Source: G942493375 sp942493375 (GTDB lineage: Bacteria; Armatimonadota; UBA5829). Taken from it: a DNA stretch of 64,000 bases. The position numbers were made by a program, and so were the translations under genes. Positions within the stretch are counted from its first letter, which is position 1, and each line of letters begins with the position of its first letter. The notes beneath the pieces were generated by a model. It was not told the DNA's origin, ran no database searches, and worked only from the letters and a program-made list of their open reading frames with translations. This document shows, in pieces, positions 16,852-26,173 of the stretch. The DNA lies in contig OW818698.1 of assembly GCA_942493375.1 (NCBI GenBank), positions 7,688,001 through 7,752,000 on the forward strand, read 5' to 3'.

Positions 16852-19650
16852 TTAATCGATCTTCCCAAGCGCAGCGCCTGATGCTACTGCTATGATCTTA
16901 CGCTCGAGGAAAATTCGTCCACCATCCGCTATTGAGCCACCACTGTCTTTGCGTGTCACAATAACACGTGGGGACAATGCACCAGCTTCTATGGCTCCTT
17001 TCAAAGCCCTGTCTCTTGCGATTTCTGCAGCTTTATATGTTGCCTTGTTTAGTTCACTGAACTCCAGGCGTTCCTCTGAGCCATGCAGCACGTAGTTTGA
17101 CATATGTCCAGGCTTAATGAGTATCTCTTCCCGGACACTGGTCTCGCTGCAAATGGCGCCAATGGCATTAGCAACATCGGCATCCTCGGGAACCAACACT
17201 TCTACATCCAGATGCTTCTTTACAGCAGGCACCAGAGCCCCTGCAGGAGCTCCTATGGCAACGACAGGCCTGCGCAGAGACATCTTAACTTTCAGAGCTC
17301 CGTCATCGTCCTTGTATGCCTTATCAAGCAGGAATTTCCATTGTTCAGGAATCTCCGGCAACCTGGGATTTTCGAAGCTCACTTCACGACGCAGGATCTC
17401 CTCGAAGAGTTCCCGGGTGACGGCATCTTCAGTCATTTCCAGGATCTGATCGCGACTGCTGCCATGCATTGCCGCAAACGCAGTCAGCGCCAGTTCTGAG
17501 GCTTCTGTCTGCCAGCGTCTAAATACACCCCTCACATGAAGAAGATCAGTCGGTGTCAGCCCTACCCTCTTGATTGTACCCCATGTCTCCAGCCTGGACA
17601 ATGGCAACAGCAGATGTGACGGCAGCCCCAGTTTCCATGTCGCTGTCTGCACTGATACCGGACCGGTGCGAAGTAAGTCAATCAGCCTGCTCTCTCTGGC
17701 AGTTAGCTCCGGCATTCGGCTACTGTCCAATACTAAAACATCGAGTAGTGAAGCGTCTTCAGTCTTGCTGTATCTGCGAATGTCGAAATTCTTGAGATGC
17801 TCCATCACTTGCGGGTAACACTCAGCTGCATAGGCGAATGGGATATTTCGGCGTGGACCGACAACGATCTTGCGGTCTCTGTCAAAGTCGATACGACTAT
17901 CCCCTCCGAGTCCCACTGTGGATATCTCTACAGCATCTACAGCCATAGTCCATGATCCAACTCTGGCGCCATCGGGTGAGACTGCAACGTGGCCATGCTC
18001 GATGACAGCGCAGTCAGTCGTGGTACCGCCTATATCCAGAACCAGTGCATCATCCAGGCCAGTCAGGACTTTTGCACCGCAGACACTGGCTGCAGGCCCG
18101 GAAAGAATAGTCTCTACCGGGGTCTTGCGCGCGAGCTTCTCGTCTATTGGAGAACCATCACCTTTTACGACCATCAGCTTGCCATTGACGCCGAACTGTG
18201 CGAGTGAATTGTGGACCGATGCTATAAGGTCGCTGATAATCGGTATGAGTTTCGCGTTGGCTATGGCTGTCTGCAGACCGTGTATGGCGTTCAGCCTGCG
18301 GCTCATCTCGTGAGAGCAGACTATCGGGATGTCATACATCTCTGAAGCTATATCTCTGACTCTGTTGGCGTGCTCAGGGTTGCGGATGGTGGCGTAACCT
18401 CCGATGGCAAGTGCAACACAGTGATCAGTCTCTACAAGCCGCTTGATGGCCTCTCTGGCTTCATCCTCGTCCAGCGGCTCAATAACTTCACCTGATATCG
18501 AGACAGCGCCTGGAACATTAATCAGAGGAGAGTGGCCGATCTGCTCTTCTGTCCAGTCCCACGGACAGAGTGCAATGGCCCCTACTTTATATCCCCTACC
18601 CTCTACGATTGAGTTCGTAGCCAGTGTCGTAGACAGGCTGGTAATACCTACCTGAGACAGCAGTTCAGGCGGAAGTTGGGCCAGAGCTCCACTGATGCCC
18701 TCTATAAGATTGTGGTAAGTGGTCAGCGACTTAGCTTTGGCTAAAAGTTTACGCTCACCGAGGTCAAATATTACTGCGTCCGTGTAAGTGCCACCGGCAT
18801 CTATGCCAAGTCCAATTCCACATGGCGTCTGAGTGGTCTCGATGCACTCCAGCAGCATCTCGTCCCCTAGATAGTCGGACTCTTCATCATCAGCATCCAG
18901 ACTCGCATATCCGAAGACTTTGTCATCCCCGGTGTGAATCGACCTGCTGTGAGGGGGAAGGACAAAGACTCTCTCATCGTCCCAGTCACCGGACACCAGA
19001 CATGACAGATATTCAGAGTCACCCTGTATCGTCTCATGCTTCCAGCCCAGTGTATCAGCCATAGCAGTTGTATAGACCAGGCCTGACTTATCACCGTCAA
19101 AGCCCATGTCTATATATGCAGCCCTGGTGTAGTTTTTCTTCCAGCGGTCCATGAAAGCAAGCACGAAGTTAGCATTATCTCCACCGAAACGCTTTTGCAT
19201 CTCTGCGTAGTCCGGGTGGCTCTCATATCCCTCTATGTCATAGTTGCGATACAGCTCTACTGCTTCTTTGTGCTTGGGGTTGATCTTCTTCTCCAACCAG
19301 CCAAGCGTATGGTAGAAAGTGCCTGGATGGGCAGCAAACTGGCGCTTGTAGGCTTCCTGAGAACCAAGGAACAGACTTATACAGTCGTGAACACGTGGAA
19401 TTACCACAGGGACATCTCTGGATTCCAGCCCAGCTGTACCTCGTCCACATAACCCATAGTAGAGCACTATTGCATCGTAACCAGCACGGGAAGCTTTGTC
19501 GATCTCCTCTTGAGTAAGGATCCGGAGATCATTGGGTCTTTCATGCAGTCCTGCATCTAGAACTATAAAATCAACTTGATGAGGAGATTGCTCAGACAAC
19601 TGCCTGGCATATGGCTCAAAAACACCACACGCTATAACTGCTAACTTCAT
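16852..19650 (-). CDS. DUF1638-hydantoinase A/oxoprolinase fusion protein
   Basis: About 932 residues, two domains. Residues 1-~200 match DUF1638 (MKLAVIACGVFEP, DAIVLYYGLCGRGTAGL, VVIPRVHDCISLFLGS). From residue ~280 to the end it is a hydantoinase A/N-methylhydantoinase-like ATPase: GIDAGGTYTDAV phosphate loop, STTLATNSIVEGRG, ETILSGPAASVCGA, LVLDIGGTTTDCAVI. DUF1638 proteins commonly lie near corrinoid methyltransferase genes, and some HyuA-like ATPases occur in the same clusters. A role in corrinoid protein activation or methyl transfer is an inference. The start is uncertain: ATG 19650 begins the domain cleanly, while an in-frame ATG at 19713 adds 21 untypical residues; neither has a clear ribosome-binding site. 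Confidence 0.88.
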   Translation of the reverse strand: MKLAVIACGVFEPYARQLSEQSPHQVDFIVLDAGLHERPNDLRILTQEEIDKASRAGYDAIVLYYGLCGRGTAGLESRDVPVVIPRVHDCISLFLGSQEAYKRQFAAHPGTFYHTLGWLEKKINPKHKEAVELYRNYDIEGYESHPDYAEMQKRFGGDNANFVLAFMDRWKKNYTRAAYIDMGFDGDKSGLVYTTAMADTLGWKHETIQGDSEYLSCLVSGDWDDERVFVLPPHSRSIHTGDDKVFGYASLDADDEESDYLGDEMLLECIETTQTPCGIGLGIDAGGTYTDAVIFDLGERKLLAKAKSLTTYHNLIEGISGALAQLPPELLSQVGITSLSTTLATNSIVEGRGYKVGAIALCPWDWTEEQIGHSPLINVPGAVSISGEVIEPLDEDEAREAIKRLVETDHCVALAIGGYATIRNPEHANRVRDIASEMYDIPIVCSHEMSRRLNAIHGLQTAIANAKLIPIISDLIASVHNSLAQFGVNGKLMVVKGDGSPIDEKLARKTPVETILSGPAASVCGAKVLTGLDDALVLDIGGTTTDCAVIEHGHVAVSPDGARVGSWTMAVDAVEISTVGLGGDSRIDFDRDRKIVVGPRRNIPFAYAAECYPQVMEHLKNFDIRRYSKTEDASLLDVLVLDSSRMPELTARESRLIDLLRTGPVSVQTATWKLGLPSHLLLPLSRLETWGTIKRVGLTPTDLLHVRGVFRRWQTEASELALTAFAAMHGSSRDQILEMTEDAVTRELFEEILRREVSFENPRLPEIPEQWKFLLDKAYKDDDGALKVKMSLRRPVVAIGAPAGALVPAVKKHLDVEVLVPEDADVANAIGAICSETSVREEILIKPGHMSNYVLHGSEERLEFSELNKATYKAAEIARDRALKGAIEAGALSPRVIVTRKDSGGSIADGGRIFLERKIIAVASGAALGKID

Positions 19651-19713
19651 ACCAACAAAACCATTCAAAGCCTGCGTACGATTAACCCGCAGGGTCAGTC
19701 TTTCTGCACCCAT

Positions 19714-20573
19714 GTTAGCATAACAAGGTTAACCAGTCCAGAATTCGCGGGGTAAACGCATTAAATCACAAAGACATTAACCTGAGACCTTTGAATGATG
19801 CGATTCGTTTTGGAATTTCGGATGTGCAATTATAGCTATTTAGCTAAAACGAATCGAGCTCAGATTTGCGGTCTGTTGAGCGTGCAGGCAATTCGTTTTT
19901 GCATTCTTTTAGTTATCATTTTTTCGATGGCCCGTTGTATCTCCCCCAGAGTTGCTGTGCGCCTTGTATATTCACAGCTGACCAGGTTATTTCACTATTT
20001 GACAGGTAGTTCGTTCGGGAATTATTTTTAACTTAATATTTCCAAGCACACAATGGATTATTTGAGCTCAGATTTTTGTTTGTAACGGCTTGAAACACAT
20101 CTGTTTTTTACTGAAACATGCGTGTTTTTTTCTGTTTTTCGCTGAAACATGCAGAAACACGTCGATTATTTGCCGATTGTTTACTAACTGCGGTAGTCAT
20201 TATTGCGACGTGTTGTGACTTGTTGGAATATTTGGTGACTCTGGAAATATCGGCATTTGATAGGCGGCTGGAGAATATAAACTGGCGCAGTGCCCACCGA
20301 CACATGGTCAGAAAAAGATTCCCCATGATTATAAGACGCCAGGAACGCGAATTTGTATCAGTTTTGGACCGAACGAATTGTAATTATTTTTATGCAACGG
20401 TTAATTTCAGGAATGAATGGCGAAGAGGGGAATCTGACGGATATGTCGGATCTGACCGATCTGACTGATCTGGCCGATTTGGCTGGGGTTTCTGGCTTCG
20501 GCAGTTGCGTTTCACTTGACTGCCGAAGCAACTAGACTAAATCGGTCTCTTTCAACAGCCCTACGTCCCCATA
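19714..20573. other. 860-base gene-free spacer with inverted repeats
   Basis: No convincing gene. Contents: an 11-bp inverted repeat CGATTCGTTTT (19801-19811) with its complement at 19846-19856; two copies of AGCTCAGATTT; two copies of CTGAAACATGC near 20111-20155; the 9-bp tandem repeat listed separately; and an 11-bp inverted repeat GCTTCGGCAGT/ACTGCCGAAGC near 20495-20530. Small open frames here look like chance. Confidence 0.6.
20433..20486. repeat. 9-bp degenerate tandem repeat (copy 1)
   Basis: Six consecutive 9-mers of the form TCTGACGGA / TATGTCGGA / TCTGACCGA / TCTGACTGA / TCTGGCCGA / TTTGGCTGG. A second array with the same start and the same GAAGA-GGGAA flank lies at 23048-23092, so it is an interspersed minisatellite. 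Confidence 0.85.
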
Positions 20574-21848
20574 TTATAGTGAGATCAAAGGGAACTCCAC
20601 CAGGGTTCCTCCGCCTTGGGGACTTTCCAGCTTTATAGAAACCAGTATGGCTCTTGTCCAGAGCATCCTGGCGGATTCAGGGTGGAGATCGGATACTTTC
20701 GGAATCGGTGCATACTCTTTCCAACATGCTTCCCTGGTCCAGGCTTTGTAAGCATTCGGCCATTCGTCAATCGCTGCTTGTCGATATAGAGCGGGAAGAT
20801 CGGAAAGATTCCATCCCAGCCATTTGCCGTACGGCAGTGATCCTCCTGAATGCTCATTCATCAACTTGCGGACTACTTCCGTATCCGGAAGCAGGTAATA
20901 CCCATGACCGTTCAAAGGATGTAACAAATTGCTCTGTATATGAGGTTGCGCAGACTCCACAAATGACATCATAACCGAAGGATTTTTTGAACCACTGGCT
21001 TTCGCAGCCTGCAGACCGGTAGCAACCCCAATAGCCCAAATAAGTTTTCTGATCTGTATATTCTCTGCAACAACGTTGAGTTTTAGTTTTCCTGCACTTT
21101 CAGCTGCACTGATCCCGCACTTGCCAGCTGCAGATATCTGTTTCAGCAGCTCATTAATGGTGTATGTCCCTGCCTTTACACTTATCCTTTCATTGCCCCA
21201 GCTAGATGCAGCATATCGCCAGGAATACCAGAGCAAGGAACCTGATAGCGGTTTTTTTGTTACAACTACCTCACTGGGAGCTCTGAATTGTGCATTGGTC
21301 TTGCAGCAGATCGTCTGTTCCTTTCCGTTCAAAGTTACATGAACAACCCAGAATGGCCAGAGTCCGACTTTCAGACGCCCTCCGACTGTGGTTGGTTGAC
21401 CTTTCTCATCAATCAGGTTATGCCTTTGGGCAATCCGGTAAACCAGTTCCTGCTGCTCTTTAGTCAGCACATCTATAGAAATGTATCCCATACTCCGGTT
21501 GCTGAGCTGGCTAGTAGTTACATCTTCGACTATACCTGCTGCCAGTAAATATTCAGATGCAGCTTCGCTACTGAGTGCTGCATCGGAAACATGCGGGGTC
21601 AGTGTAACTGAGATGCACTGCCCGCTGGGATCTGCAGCCACACGATATCCCCTGGCGCGATAAACCTGGGTAATCCTGTCTGGATTTCGATATAAGTCTT
21701 TGATTGCTGGGAGGTTCAAACCTGTATTTCCCTCGACATTGGACACCACTGCAACGCCATCATATCTACCGAATGCAAACACAGAAACCCTGATGACAAG
21801 CAATGCGCAAACAACCAGGATAGAAATAACCCACTTATTTATAATCAT
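20574..21848 (-). CDS. Exported hypothetical protein
   Basis: 424 residues from the ATG at 21848, which follows AAGGAG at 8 bases (an earlier ATG at 21881 precedes that site and overlaps the neighbouring gene). An N-terminal hydrophobic segment (WVISILVVCALLVIRVSVFA) is a signal peptide or anchor. Residues ~130-300 include a KLKVGLWPFWVVHVTLNG block. A further stretch (INELLKQISAAGKCGISAA, then KLKLNVVAENIQIRKLIWAI) resembles secretin/TonB short N-terminal domains in pattern. No enzyme motif recognised. Downstream partner of the gene ending at 21881, 32 bases apart. Confidence 0.7.
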   Translation of the reverse strand: MIINKWVISILVVCALLVIRVSVFAFGRYDGVAVVSNVEGNTGLNLPAIKDLYRNPDRITQVYRARGYRVAADPSGQCISVTLTPHVSDAALSSEAASEYLLAAGIVEDVTTSQLSNRSMGYISIDVLTKEQQELVYRIAQRHNLIDEKGQPTTVGGRLKVGLWPFWVVHVTLNGKEQTICCKTNAQFRAPSEVVVTKKPLSGSLLWYSWRYAASSWGNERISVKAGTYTINELLKQISAAGKCGISAAESAGKLKLNVVAENIQIRKLIWAIGVATGLQAAKASGSKNPSVMMSFVESAQPHIQSNLLHPLNGHGYYLLPDTEVVRKLMNEHSGGSLPYGKWLGWNLSDLPALYRQAAIDEWPNAYKAWTREACWKEYAPIPKVSDLHPESARMLWTRAILVSIKLESPQGGGTLVEFPLISL

Positions 21849-21880
21849 TATTCCGTCTCCTTCCAGCCTTGCATTAAACA

Positions 21881-22765
21881 TCAGTACGGGCCCATATTCC
21901 AGCGGACATCCTTAAATGGAGGTTTGCTGAGGTATTTACGGAAAATCTCACCAACTTTATCCGTCCGAGCTGCCAGGGTATTAAGCAATTTATCTGCCTG
22001 TTTAGTTCCAAACTGGCGCAGAACATTACAAACAGATGAGTCCGTGTATTCGAGAGCTATCCATTCCAGATAAGGCAATACTACATCATCATGCACAGAA
22101 TATAATGCCTTGATGCGGATATCCATTGGTATACCAGTCTCATGCGAAGAGTGTGTTCTCACCGGATGAAAGATTTTTTCACAGCACGCGTCCAGTTGCG
22201 CAGCATTGCGCGGTTTTACCAGAATCGTGACTGCATTTTCAGCGATAACCGGAAAACCCTCTGATAGCTCCAGTTGCTGCACTTTTATCGTATATTTTCC
22301 AGGATTTTCGAACATGTACAATCCACTTATGATTCTCAAACCCGTATAGCTCTTCCCTGGCTCAATATAGCATGGGCCATAGAGACGATCTCCCAGAGGC
22401 CATCTGGGCTTTGGTAGAGCGGCTACAGTTTTGCCTTTTCCATCAAGGATCTCGTAATAAGTAAATGAGTTTTGATTCAGCTCTTTTTTTTGCCCAGTAA
22501 GATTAAAGATCTCTAGCCTGGCAAGAACAGGCTCATTGGCAGTAATCTTATTGCCTGCAAGCAGAATCAACTTCAGAGATATATCACCGGCTGCTATAAT
22601 ATCCGAGGATGAAGCGCCTGCGATCAAAGGGCCTTTATCTGCTAAGCTTCTGATTGTCACCCCCATCATGCAGGCAATTGCGAGCGTAAAGAACAAAAAA
22701 ATGCGGACAGAGATTGCCCGGCTGCACATGTTGGCCAATGTATTACGCAGAATATATTTATTCAT
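21881..22765 (-). CDS. Exported hypothetical protein with beta-sandwich-like domain
   Basis: 294 residues from the ATG at 22765 (GGAG lies 9 bases upstream, inside the in-frame extension that starts at 22780). Signal/anchor helix VRIFLFFTLAIACMMGVTI at the N-terminus. Residues ~60-190 look like an immunoglobulin-like domain (EPVLARLEIFNLTGQKKELN, YIEPGKSYTGLRI, FENPGKYTIKVQQLEL). The C-terminal third is helical. Function unknown; the next gene downstream is also exported, suggesting a two-gene unit. Confidence 0.7.
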   Translation of the reverse strand: MNKYILRNTLANMCSRAISVRIFLFFTLAIACMMGVTIRSLADKGPLIAGASSSDIIAAGDISLKLILLAGNKITANEPVLARLEIFNLTGQKKELNQNSFTYYEILDGKGKTVAALPKPRWPLGDRLYGPCYIEPGKSYTGLRIISGLYMFENPGKYTIKVQQLELSEGFPVIAENAVTILVKPRNAAQLDACCEKIFHPVRTHSSHETGIPMDIRIKALYSVHDDVVLPYLEWIALEYTDSSVCNVLRQFGTKQADKLLNTLAARTDKVGEIFRKYLSKPPFKDVRWNMGPY

Positions 22766-22821
22766 CGAACTGTTCTCCATTTAATACAGCGGGAATCAGG
22801 ATTGTTACAAAACACAAACAA

Positions 22822-22869
22822 CCCGTTGTACTGCATAACTGCACTGCGGCAGCCCAATACTACAACGGG
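22822..22869. repeat. Inverted repeat in the 22.8-23.2 kb spacer
   Basis: CCCGTTGTA (22822-22830) and its complement TACAACGGG (22861-22869) enclose 30 bases. The 388-base spacer 22781-23168 otherwise holds only the second 9-bp repeat array; no gene is seen. Confidence 0.6.
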
Positions 22870-23047
22870 CTTCTAGAAAAAGCATATCCAGATATATTTC
22901 AGCATATAGCAATACTGTGCTATTTGTATTAATTAGAACAGTTCTTTATGACTTGCGACACACTGAACTTGTTCCAAAACTATATCCTGTCAAATGCGAG
23001 TAAGGGGACTGCATACTGCTTTGCCAGTAAAATGTTGAAGAAGGGAA

Positions 23048-23092
23048 TCTGACGGATCTGTCGGATATGACCGATCTGACAGATCTTTATGC
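23048..23092. repeat. 9-bp degenerate tandem repeat (copy 2)
   Basis: Five 9-mers: TCTGACGGA, TCTGTCGGA, TATGACCGA, TCTGACAGA, TCTTTATGC. Same unit and same left flank as the array at 20433-20486. Confidence 0.8.
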
Positions 23093-23168
23093 TAGCCGTA
23101 TTGGTGGTGGTGATGTGCTTAGATTTATGGTGGTAGAAGGTGATTATACTGTTGTTGTGTAAGGAATT

Positions 23169-25454
23169 ATGTGTGCAATAAGGGTAGGTGCTATTATGCC
23201 GGGGTTGCCGGAAAATGAGTTGTCGGATGAGGTGCTTGCTTTAGTTCGAAATGAAGTTAAAGATGAAGAGATAAAGCTTGCACTGAAATCGGACCTGGGA
23301 CTTAGAGATTTAACGGATAGGGAATGGATCATTCTTACATCAGACCGGCTTATTGTCGTTACTGAGAGTGACTCATCCTCCAGGCTTTCGCACAACTTCC
23401 TGCTTTCTGATGTTGTCTCTGTTACTGCTGAAAGCCTGGTCGGCAACAATTGTATTACTGCGAATGTGAATGGTGTCTTCATCCCTATTGTCAGATACAG
23501 CAATGCGCTGTCGCGAGAACTGGGATTTGCTACCAGGGTAATCCATGCTGCATGCACCGGGGAACCGGAACCTACTAAAACCGATTCAGATACTACTCAA
23601 CGCTGCCCTACCTGCACATTTCCACTTATGCACGGTTCCAAGGTCTGCCCCAACTGCGTTGACCGGGGGCAGGCAATTCGAAGACTGCTAAATTATGTCA
23701 GACCCTATGCTTTACTCTCGATAATGTCCACCGTCCTGGTGATGTTATCTCAGACGCTCATGCTGGCTCCTCCATACCTTACGAAGATTCTGGTTGATGA
23801 TGTTCTGAAGTTAGGTGAGACAACAACACACTTCGCTGACCCTACATTTGCCCGAGCAGTGTTAATGCACAAGCTGGGATGGATTGTATTCCAATTATTG
23901 CTTGCTAATGCAATATCCAGTGGTATAGGAATCATTGTAACCCGGTTGATTGCACGGCTCGGAACATCGGTTGTCCACGACATCCGTATGGAGGTCTACG
24001 GAGCCCTGCAGAGGCTGACGATGGGGTTCTACGACAAACGCCACACTGGGACGGTTATATCCCGTGTCAGCCAGGATACCAGTTCGCTCCAGCAGTTCCT
24101 ATCAGATGATATCCAGTATATGGTTACTAATATTCTGATGCTGGTCCTGGTGTTAACTATTATGTTTACTCAGAACTGGCGTCTGGCTGCATTGACTATC
24201 CTGCCTGCTCCATTTGTCTCCTTTGCTACGACTATAATCATAAAACGGATAAGGTGGATGTATTCCCGGCAATATCGCAGATGGGCGCGCATGTATGCGG
24301 TTATTAGTGATGCATTAAGCGGTTTGAAAGTGGTCAAGGTCTTTGCCCAGGAAGAGCGTGAAGAGGACCGGTTCCGCAGACGAAGCGAAGGCCTGAGGCA
24401 GGCCAGCCGTGAAGCGACGCAGGTGTATGGGACATTAATACCGATTCTTATTTTCATGCTGACAGCTGGGCAGTTTATTGTCTGGTATGCTGGTGGACGG
24501 ATGGTTATCGGTGGGACTGTTACAACCGGCACGTTGATAATGTTCATCGGCTATATCGGTATGCTGTATGGTCCTATTCAGGTAGTTACCAGGATATGGG
24601 ACTGGCTGGGACGGTGTCTGGCTGCTTCTGAAAGAGTCTTTGAGATGATTGACTCCCAGCGGGAAGAGTCTGACACTCAGAAGAGTATACACCTGCCGAA
24701 TATGATCGGATCGGTGACCTTTGAACACGTTACTTTCGGATATGACCCCAACCATCCTGTACTGAACGATGTTAACCTTGAAGTCGAACCTGGGGAGATG
24801 ATTGGACTGGTGGGAAGATCGGGAGCTGGGAAATCTACAATGATGACTCTGCTGGAGCGGTTTTATCTGCCTCAGCAGGGATCAATTAAGGTGGATGGAA
24901 TTGACTTGCGAGATTTGCCGCTGGAGGACCTGCGCAGACAGATAGGGATAGTGCCTCAGGAATCTTATCTGTTTGCAGGGACGATTGCTGAAAACATAGG
25001 CTATGGTCAGCCTAAAGCTTCGATTGAAGAGATAATCGAGGCTGCAAAGGCTGCTAATGCTCACGATTTTATTGTCAATTCACCTGATGGGTATGAGTCC
25101 CAGTGCGGGGAACGGGGACTGTCGCTTTCCGGAGGTGAGAGGCAGAGGATATCCATTGCCCGGGCAATTCTTCACAACCCACGGATTCTTATTCTGGATG
25201 AGGCAACGAGTTCAGTTGATACGGTAACTGAGAAACAGATCCAGGAGGCCCTTAACAGACTGGTAAGCAACCGAACGACATTTGCTATAGCCCACAGGCT
25301 TTCGACGCTGGACAGGGCAAACAGGCTGGTTGTGCTGGATAAAGGCAAGGTGGCAGAGGTCGGGACCCACAAAGAATTGCTCGAACGTGGTGGAGTCTAT
25401 GCCCGCATGATCCAGACCCAGCAGGAGATGGCTGGGATAATGGGGGTAACCTGA
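23169..25454 (+). CDS. ABC exporter with N-terminal PH-like domain and zinc ribbon
   Basis: 761 residues. Residues ~10-130 form a PH-like domain (DREWIILTSDRLIVVTESDS). A CPTC...CPNC zinc ribbon follows (~145-160). Six transmembrane helices of a type-I exporter span ~175-470. The nucleotide-binding domain has GRSGAGKST, SGGERQRISIARAIL and ILILDEATSSVD. Its stop overlaps the start of the DUF1854 gene by one base (TGATG). ABC/DUF1854 pairs are annotated elsewhere as cyanophycin-metabolism-associated, but no cyanophycin gene is in this window. The start could also be the ATG at 23196. Probably a homodimeric exporter whose substrate is unknown. Confidence 0.9.
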   Translation: MCAIRVGAIMPGLPENELSDEVLALVRNEVKDEEIKLALKSDLGLRDLTDREWIILTSDRLIVVTESDSSSRLSHNFLLSDVVSVTAESLVGNNCITANVNGVFIPIVRYSNALSRELGFATRVIHAACTGEPEPTKTDSDTTQRCPTCTFPLMHGSKVCPNCVDRGQAIRRLLNYVRPYALLSIMSTVLVMLSQTLMLAPPYLTKILVDDVLKLGETTTHFADPTFARAVLMHKLGWIVFQLLLANAISSGIGIIVTRLIARLGTSVVHDIRMEVYGALQRLTMGFYDKRHTGTVISRVSQDTSSLQQFLSDDIQYMVTNILMLVLVLTIMFTQNWRLAALTILPAPFVSFATTIIIKRIRWMYSRQYRRWARMYAVISDALSGLKVVKVFAQEEREEDRFRRRSEGLRQASREATQVYGTLIPILIFMLTAGQFIVWYAGGRMVIGGTVTTGTLIMFIGYIGMLYGPIQVVTRIWDWLGRCLAASERVFEMIDSQREESDTQKSIHLPNMIGSVTFEHVTFGYDPNHPVLNDVNLEVEPGEMIGLVGRSGAGKSTMMTLLERFYLPQQGSIKVDGIDLRDLPLEDLRRQIGIVPQESYLFAGTIAENIGYGQPKASIEEIIEAAKAANAHDFIVNSPDGYESQCGERGLSLSGGERQRISIARAILHNPRILILDEATSSVDTVTEKQIQEALNRLVSNRTTFAIAHRLSTLDRANRLVVLDKGKVAEVGTHKELLERGGVYARMIQTQQEMAGIMGVT

Positions 25455-26008
25455 TGGATATTACAAAGCCTGAAGCTAATGCACTGCTTAGGCAGGAGCT
25501 TGAGGAGCAGATAAAGTCCGGTGGAAAGGTCAGATATCTGGAGCCAGAGGATTTCACTATGGAACGGATGGAGAAGGGATCGTATCGCCTGACTCTTCAC
25601 AATGACCGGAGCTATACTCGGGTAAGTGCGAAGCGGTGTTTTCCATTTACACTCCCGGAAAAATATGTTTCACTGCGGGATGCTGAGAATGAAGAGATTG
25701 GTGTTATAAGGGAGATGTCATCTCTGGGAAAAGAATACAGGAAGTGGATTGAGGAGATGCTGGAGCTGCGGTACTTCCTGCCCAGGATAACATCCATTGT
25801 ATCTGTCCGGACAAAACGTGGTGCGGTGGAATGGAAAGTCAACACTGACTATGGCGAGAGGGATTTTGTGACCTGGGGGTTGGGTGATACTATGCAGGAA
25901 GTAAAACCGGAATGGTATCTGGTATCGGATGTGGACGGAAACAGATATCAGATATGCATAGCGGACCTAGACCCAGACAGTGCGGCTAAGCTTGAGCAGA
26001 TTGTTTGA
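25454..26008 (+). CDS. DUF1854 family protein
   Basis: 184 residues matching DUF1854 (residues ~50-165: RCFPFTLPEKYVSLRDAENEE, ELRYFLPRITSIVSV, EWKVNTDYGERDFVTWG). Family members are encoded next to a type-I ABC exporter, as here, where the ATG overlaps the transporter stop. This implies tightly matched expression and probably a cytosolic accessory subunit. No catalytic residues known. Confidence 0.88.
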   Translation: MDITKPEANALLRQELEEQIKSGGKVRYLEPEDFTMERMEKGSYRLTLHNDRSYTRVSAKRCFPFTLPEKYVSLRDAENEEIGVIREMSSLGKEYRKWIEEMLELRYFLPRITSIVSVRTKRGAVEWKVNTDYGERDFVTWGLGDTMQEVKPEWYLVSDVDGNRYQICIADLDPDSAAKLEQIV

Positions 26009-26082
26009 ATCGCGGATTTCGCGGAATTATTCGGATTACGCGGAATGGATTGTTTTGTCGGCGATAACACTTTTTTGAAAAT

Positions 26083-26158
26083 AAAAGCAGATCCTTCGTT
26101 CTAGCTCGGATGTGACTGCAAATCACATCCGAGCTAGGGAAGGCAGGCTAGAAGCCTG
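26083..26158. repeat. Composite palindromic repeat
   Basis: Three pieces in a row: 19 bases identical to the right arm of the 16382-16451 element (26083-26101); a 15-bp perfect inverted repeat CTAGCTCGGATGTGA (26101-26115) with its complement at 26123-26137; and a small GCAGGCT/AGCCTGC hairpin (26142-26158). It lies between the DUF1854 gene and the convergent URO-D gene, so it may act as a terminator. Confidence 0.75.
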
Positions 26159-26173
26159 CATCACAATTTACTG

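Noticed and set aside
20118..20535. Overlapping small frames of 116 and 60 codons, one with LTDLTDLADL-like repeats.
   Set aside because: The repeats are translated 9-bp satellite DNA; there is no ribosome-binding site and no family similarity.
23169..26008. Cyanophycin export function for the ABC/DUF1854 pair.
   Set aside because: The association comes from other genomes; no cyanophycin synthetase or cyanophycinase is in this window.
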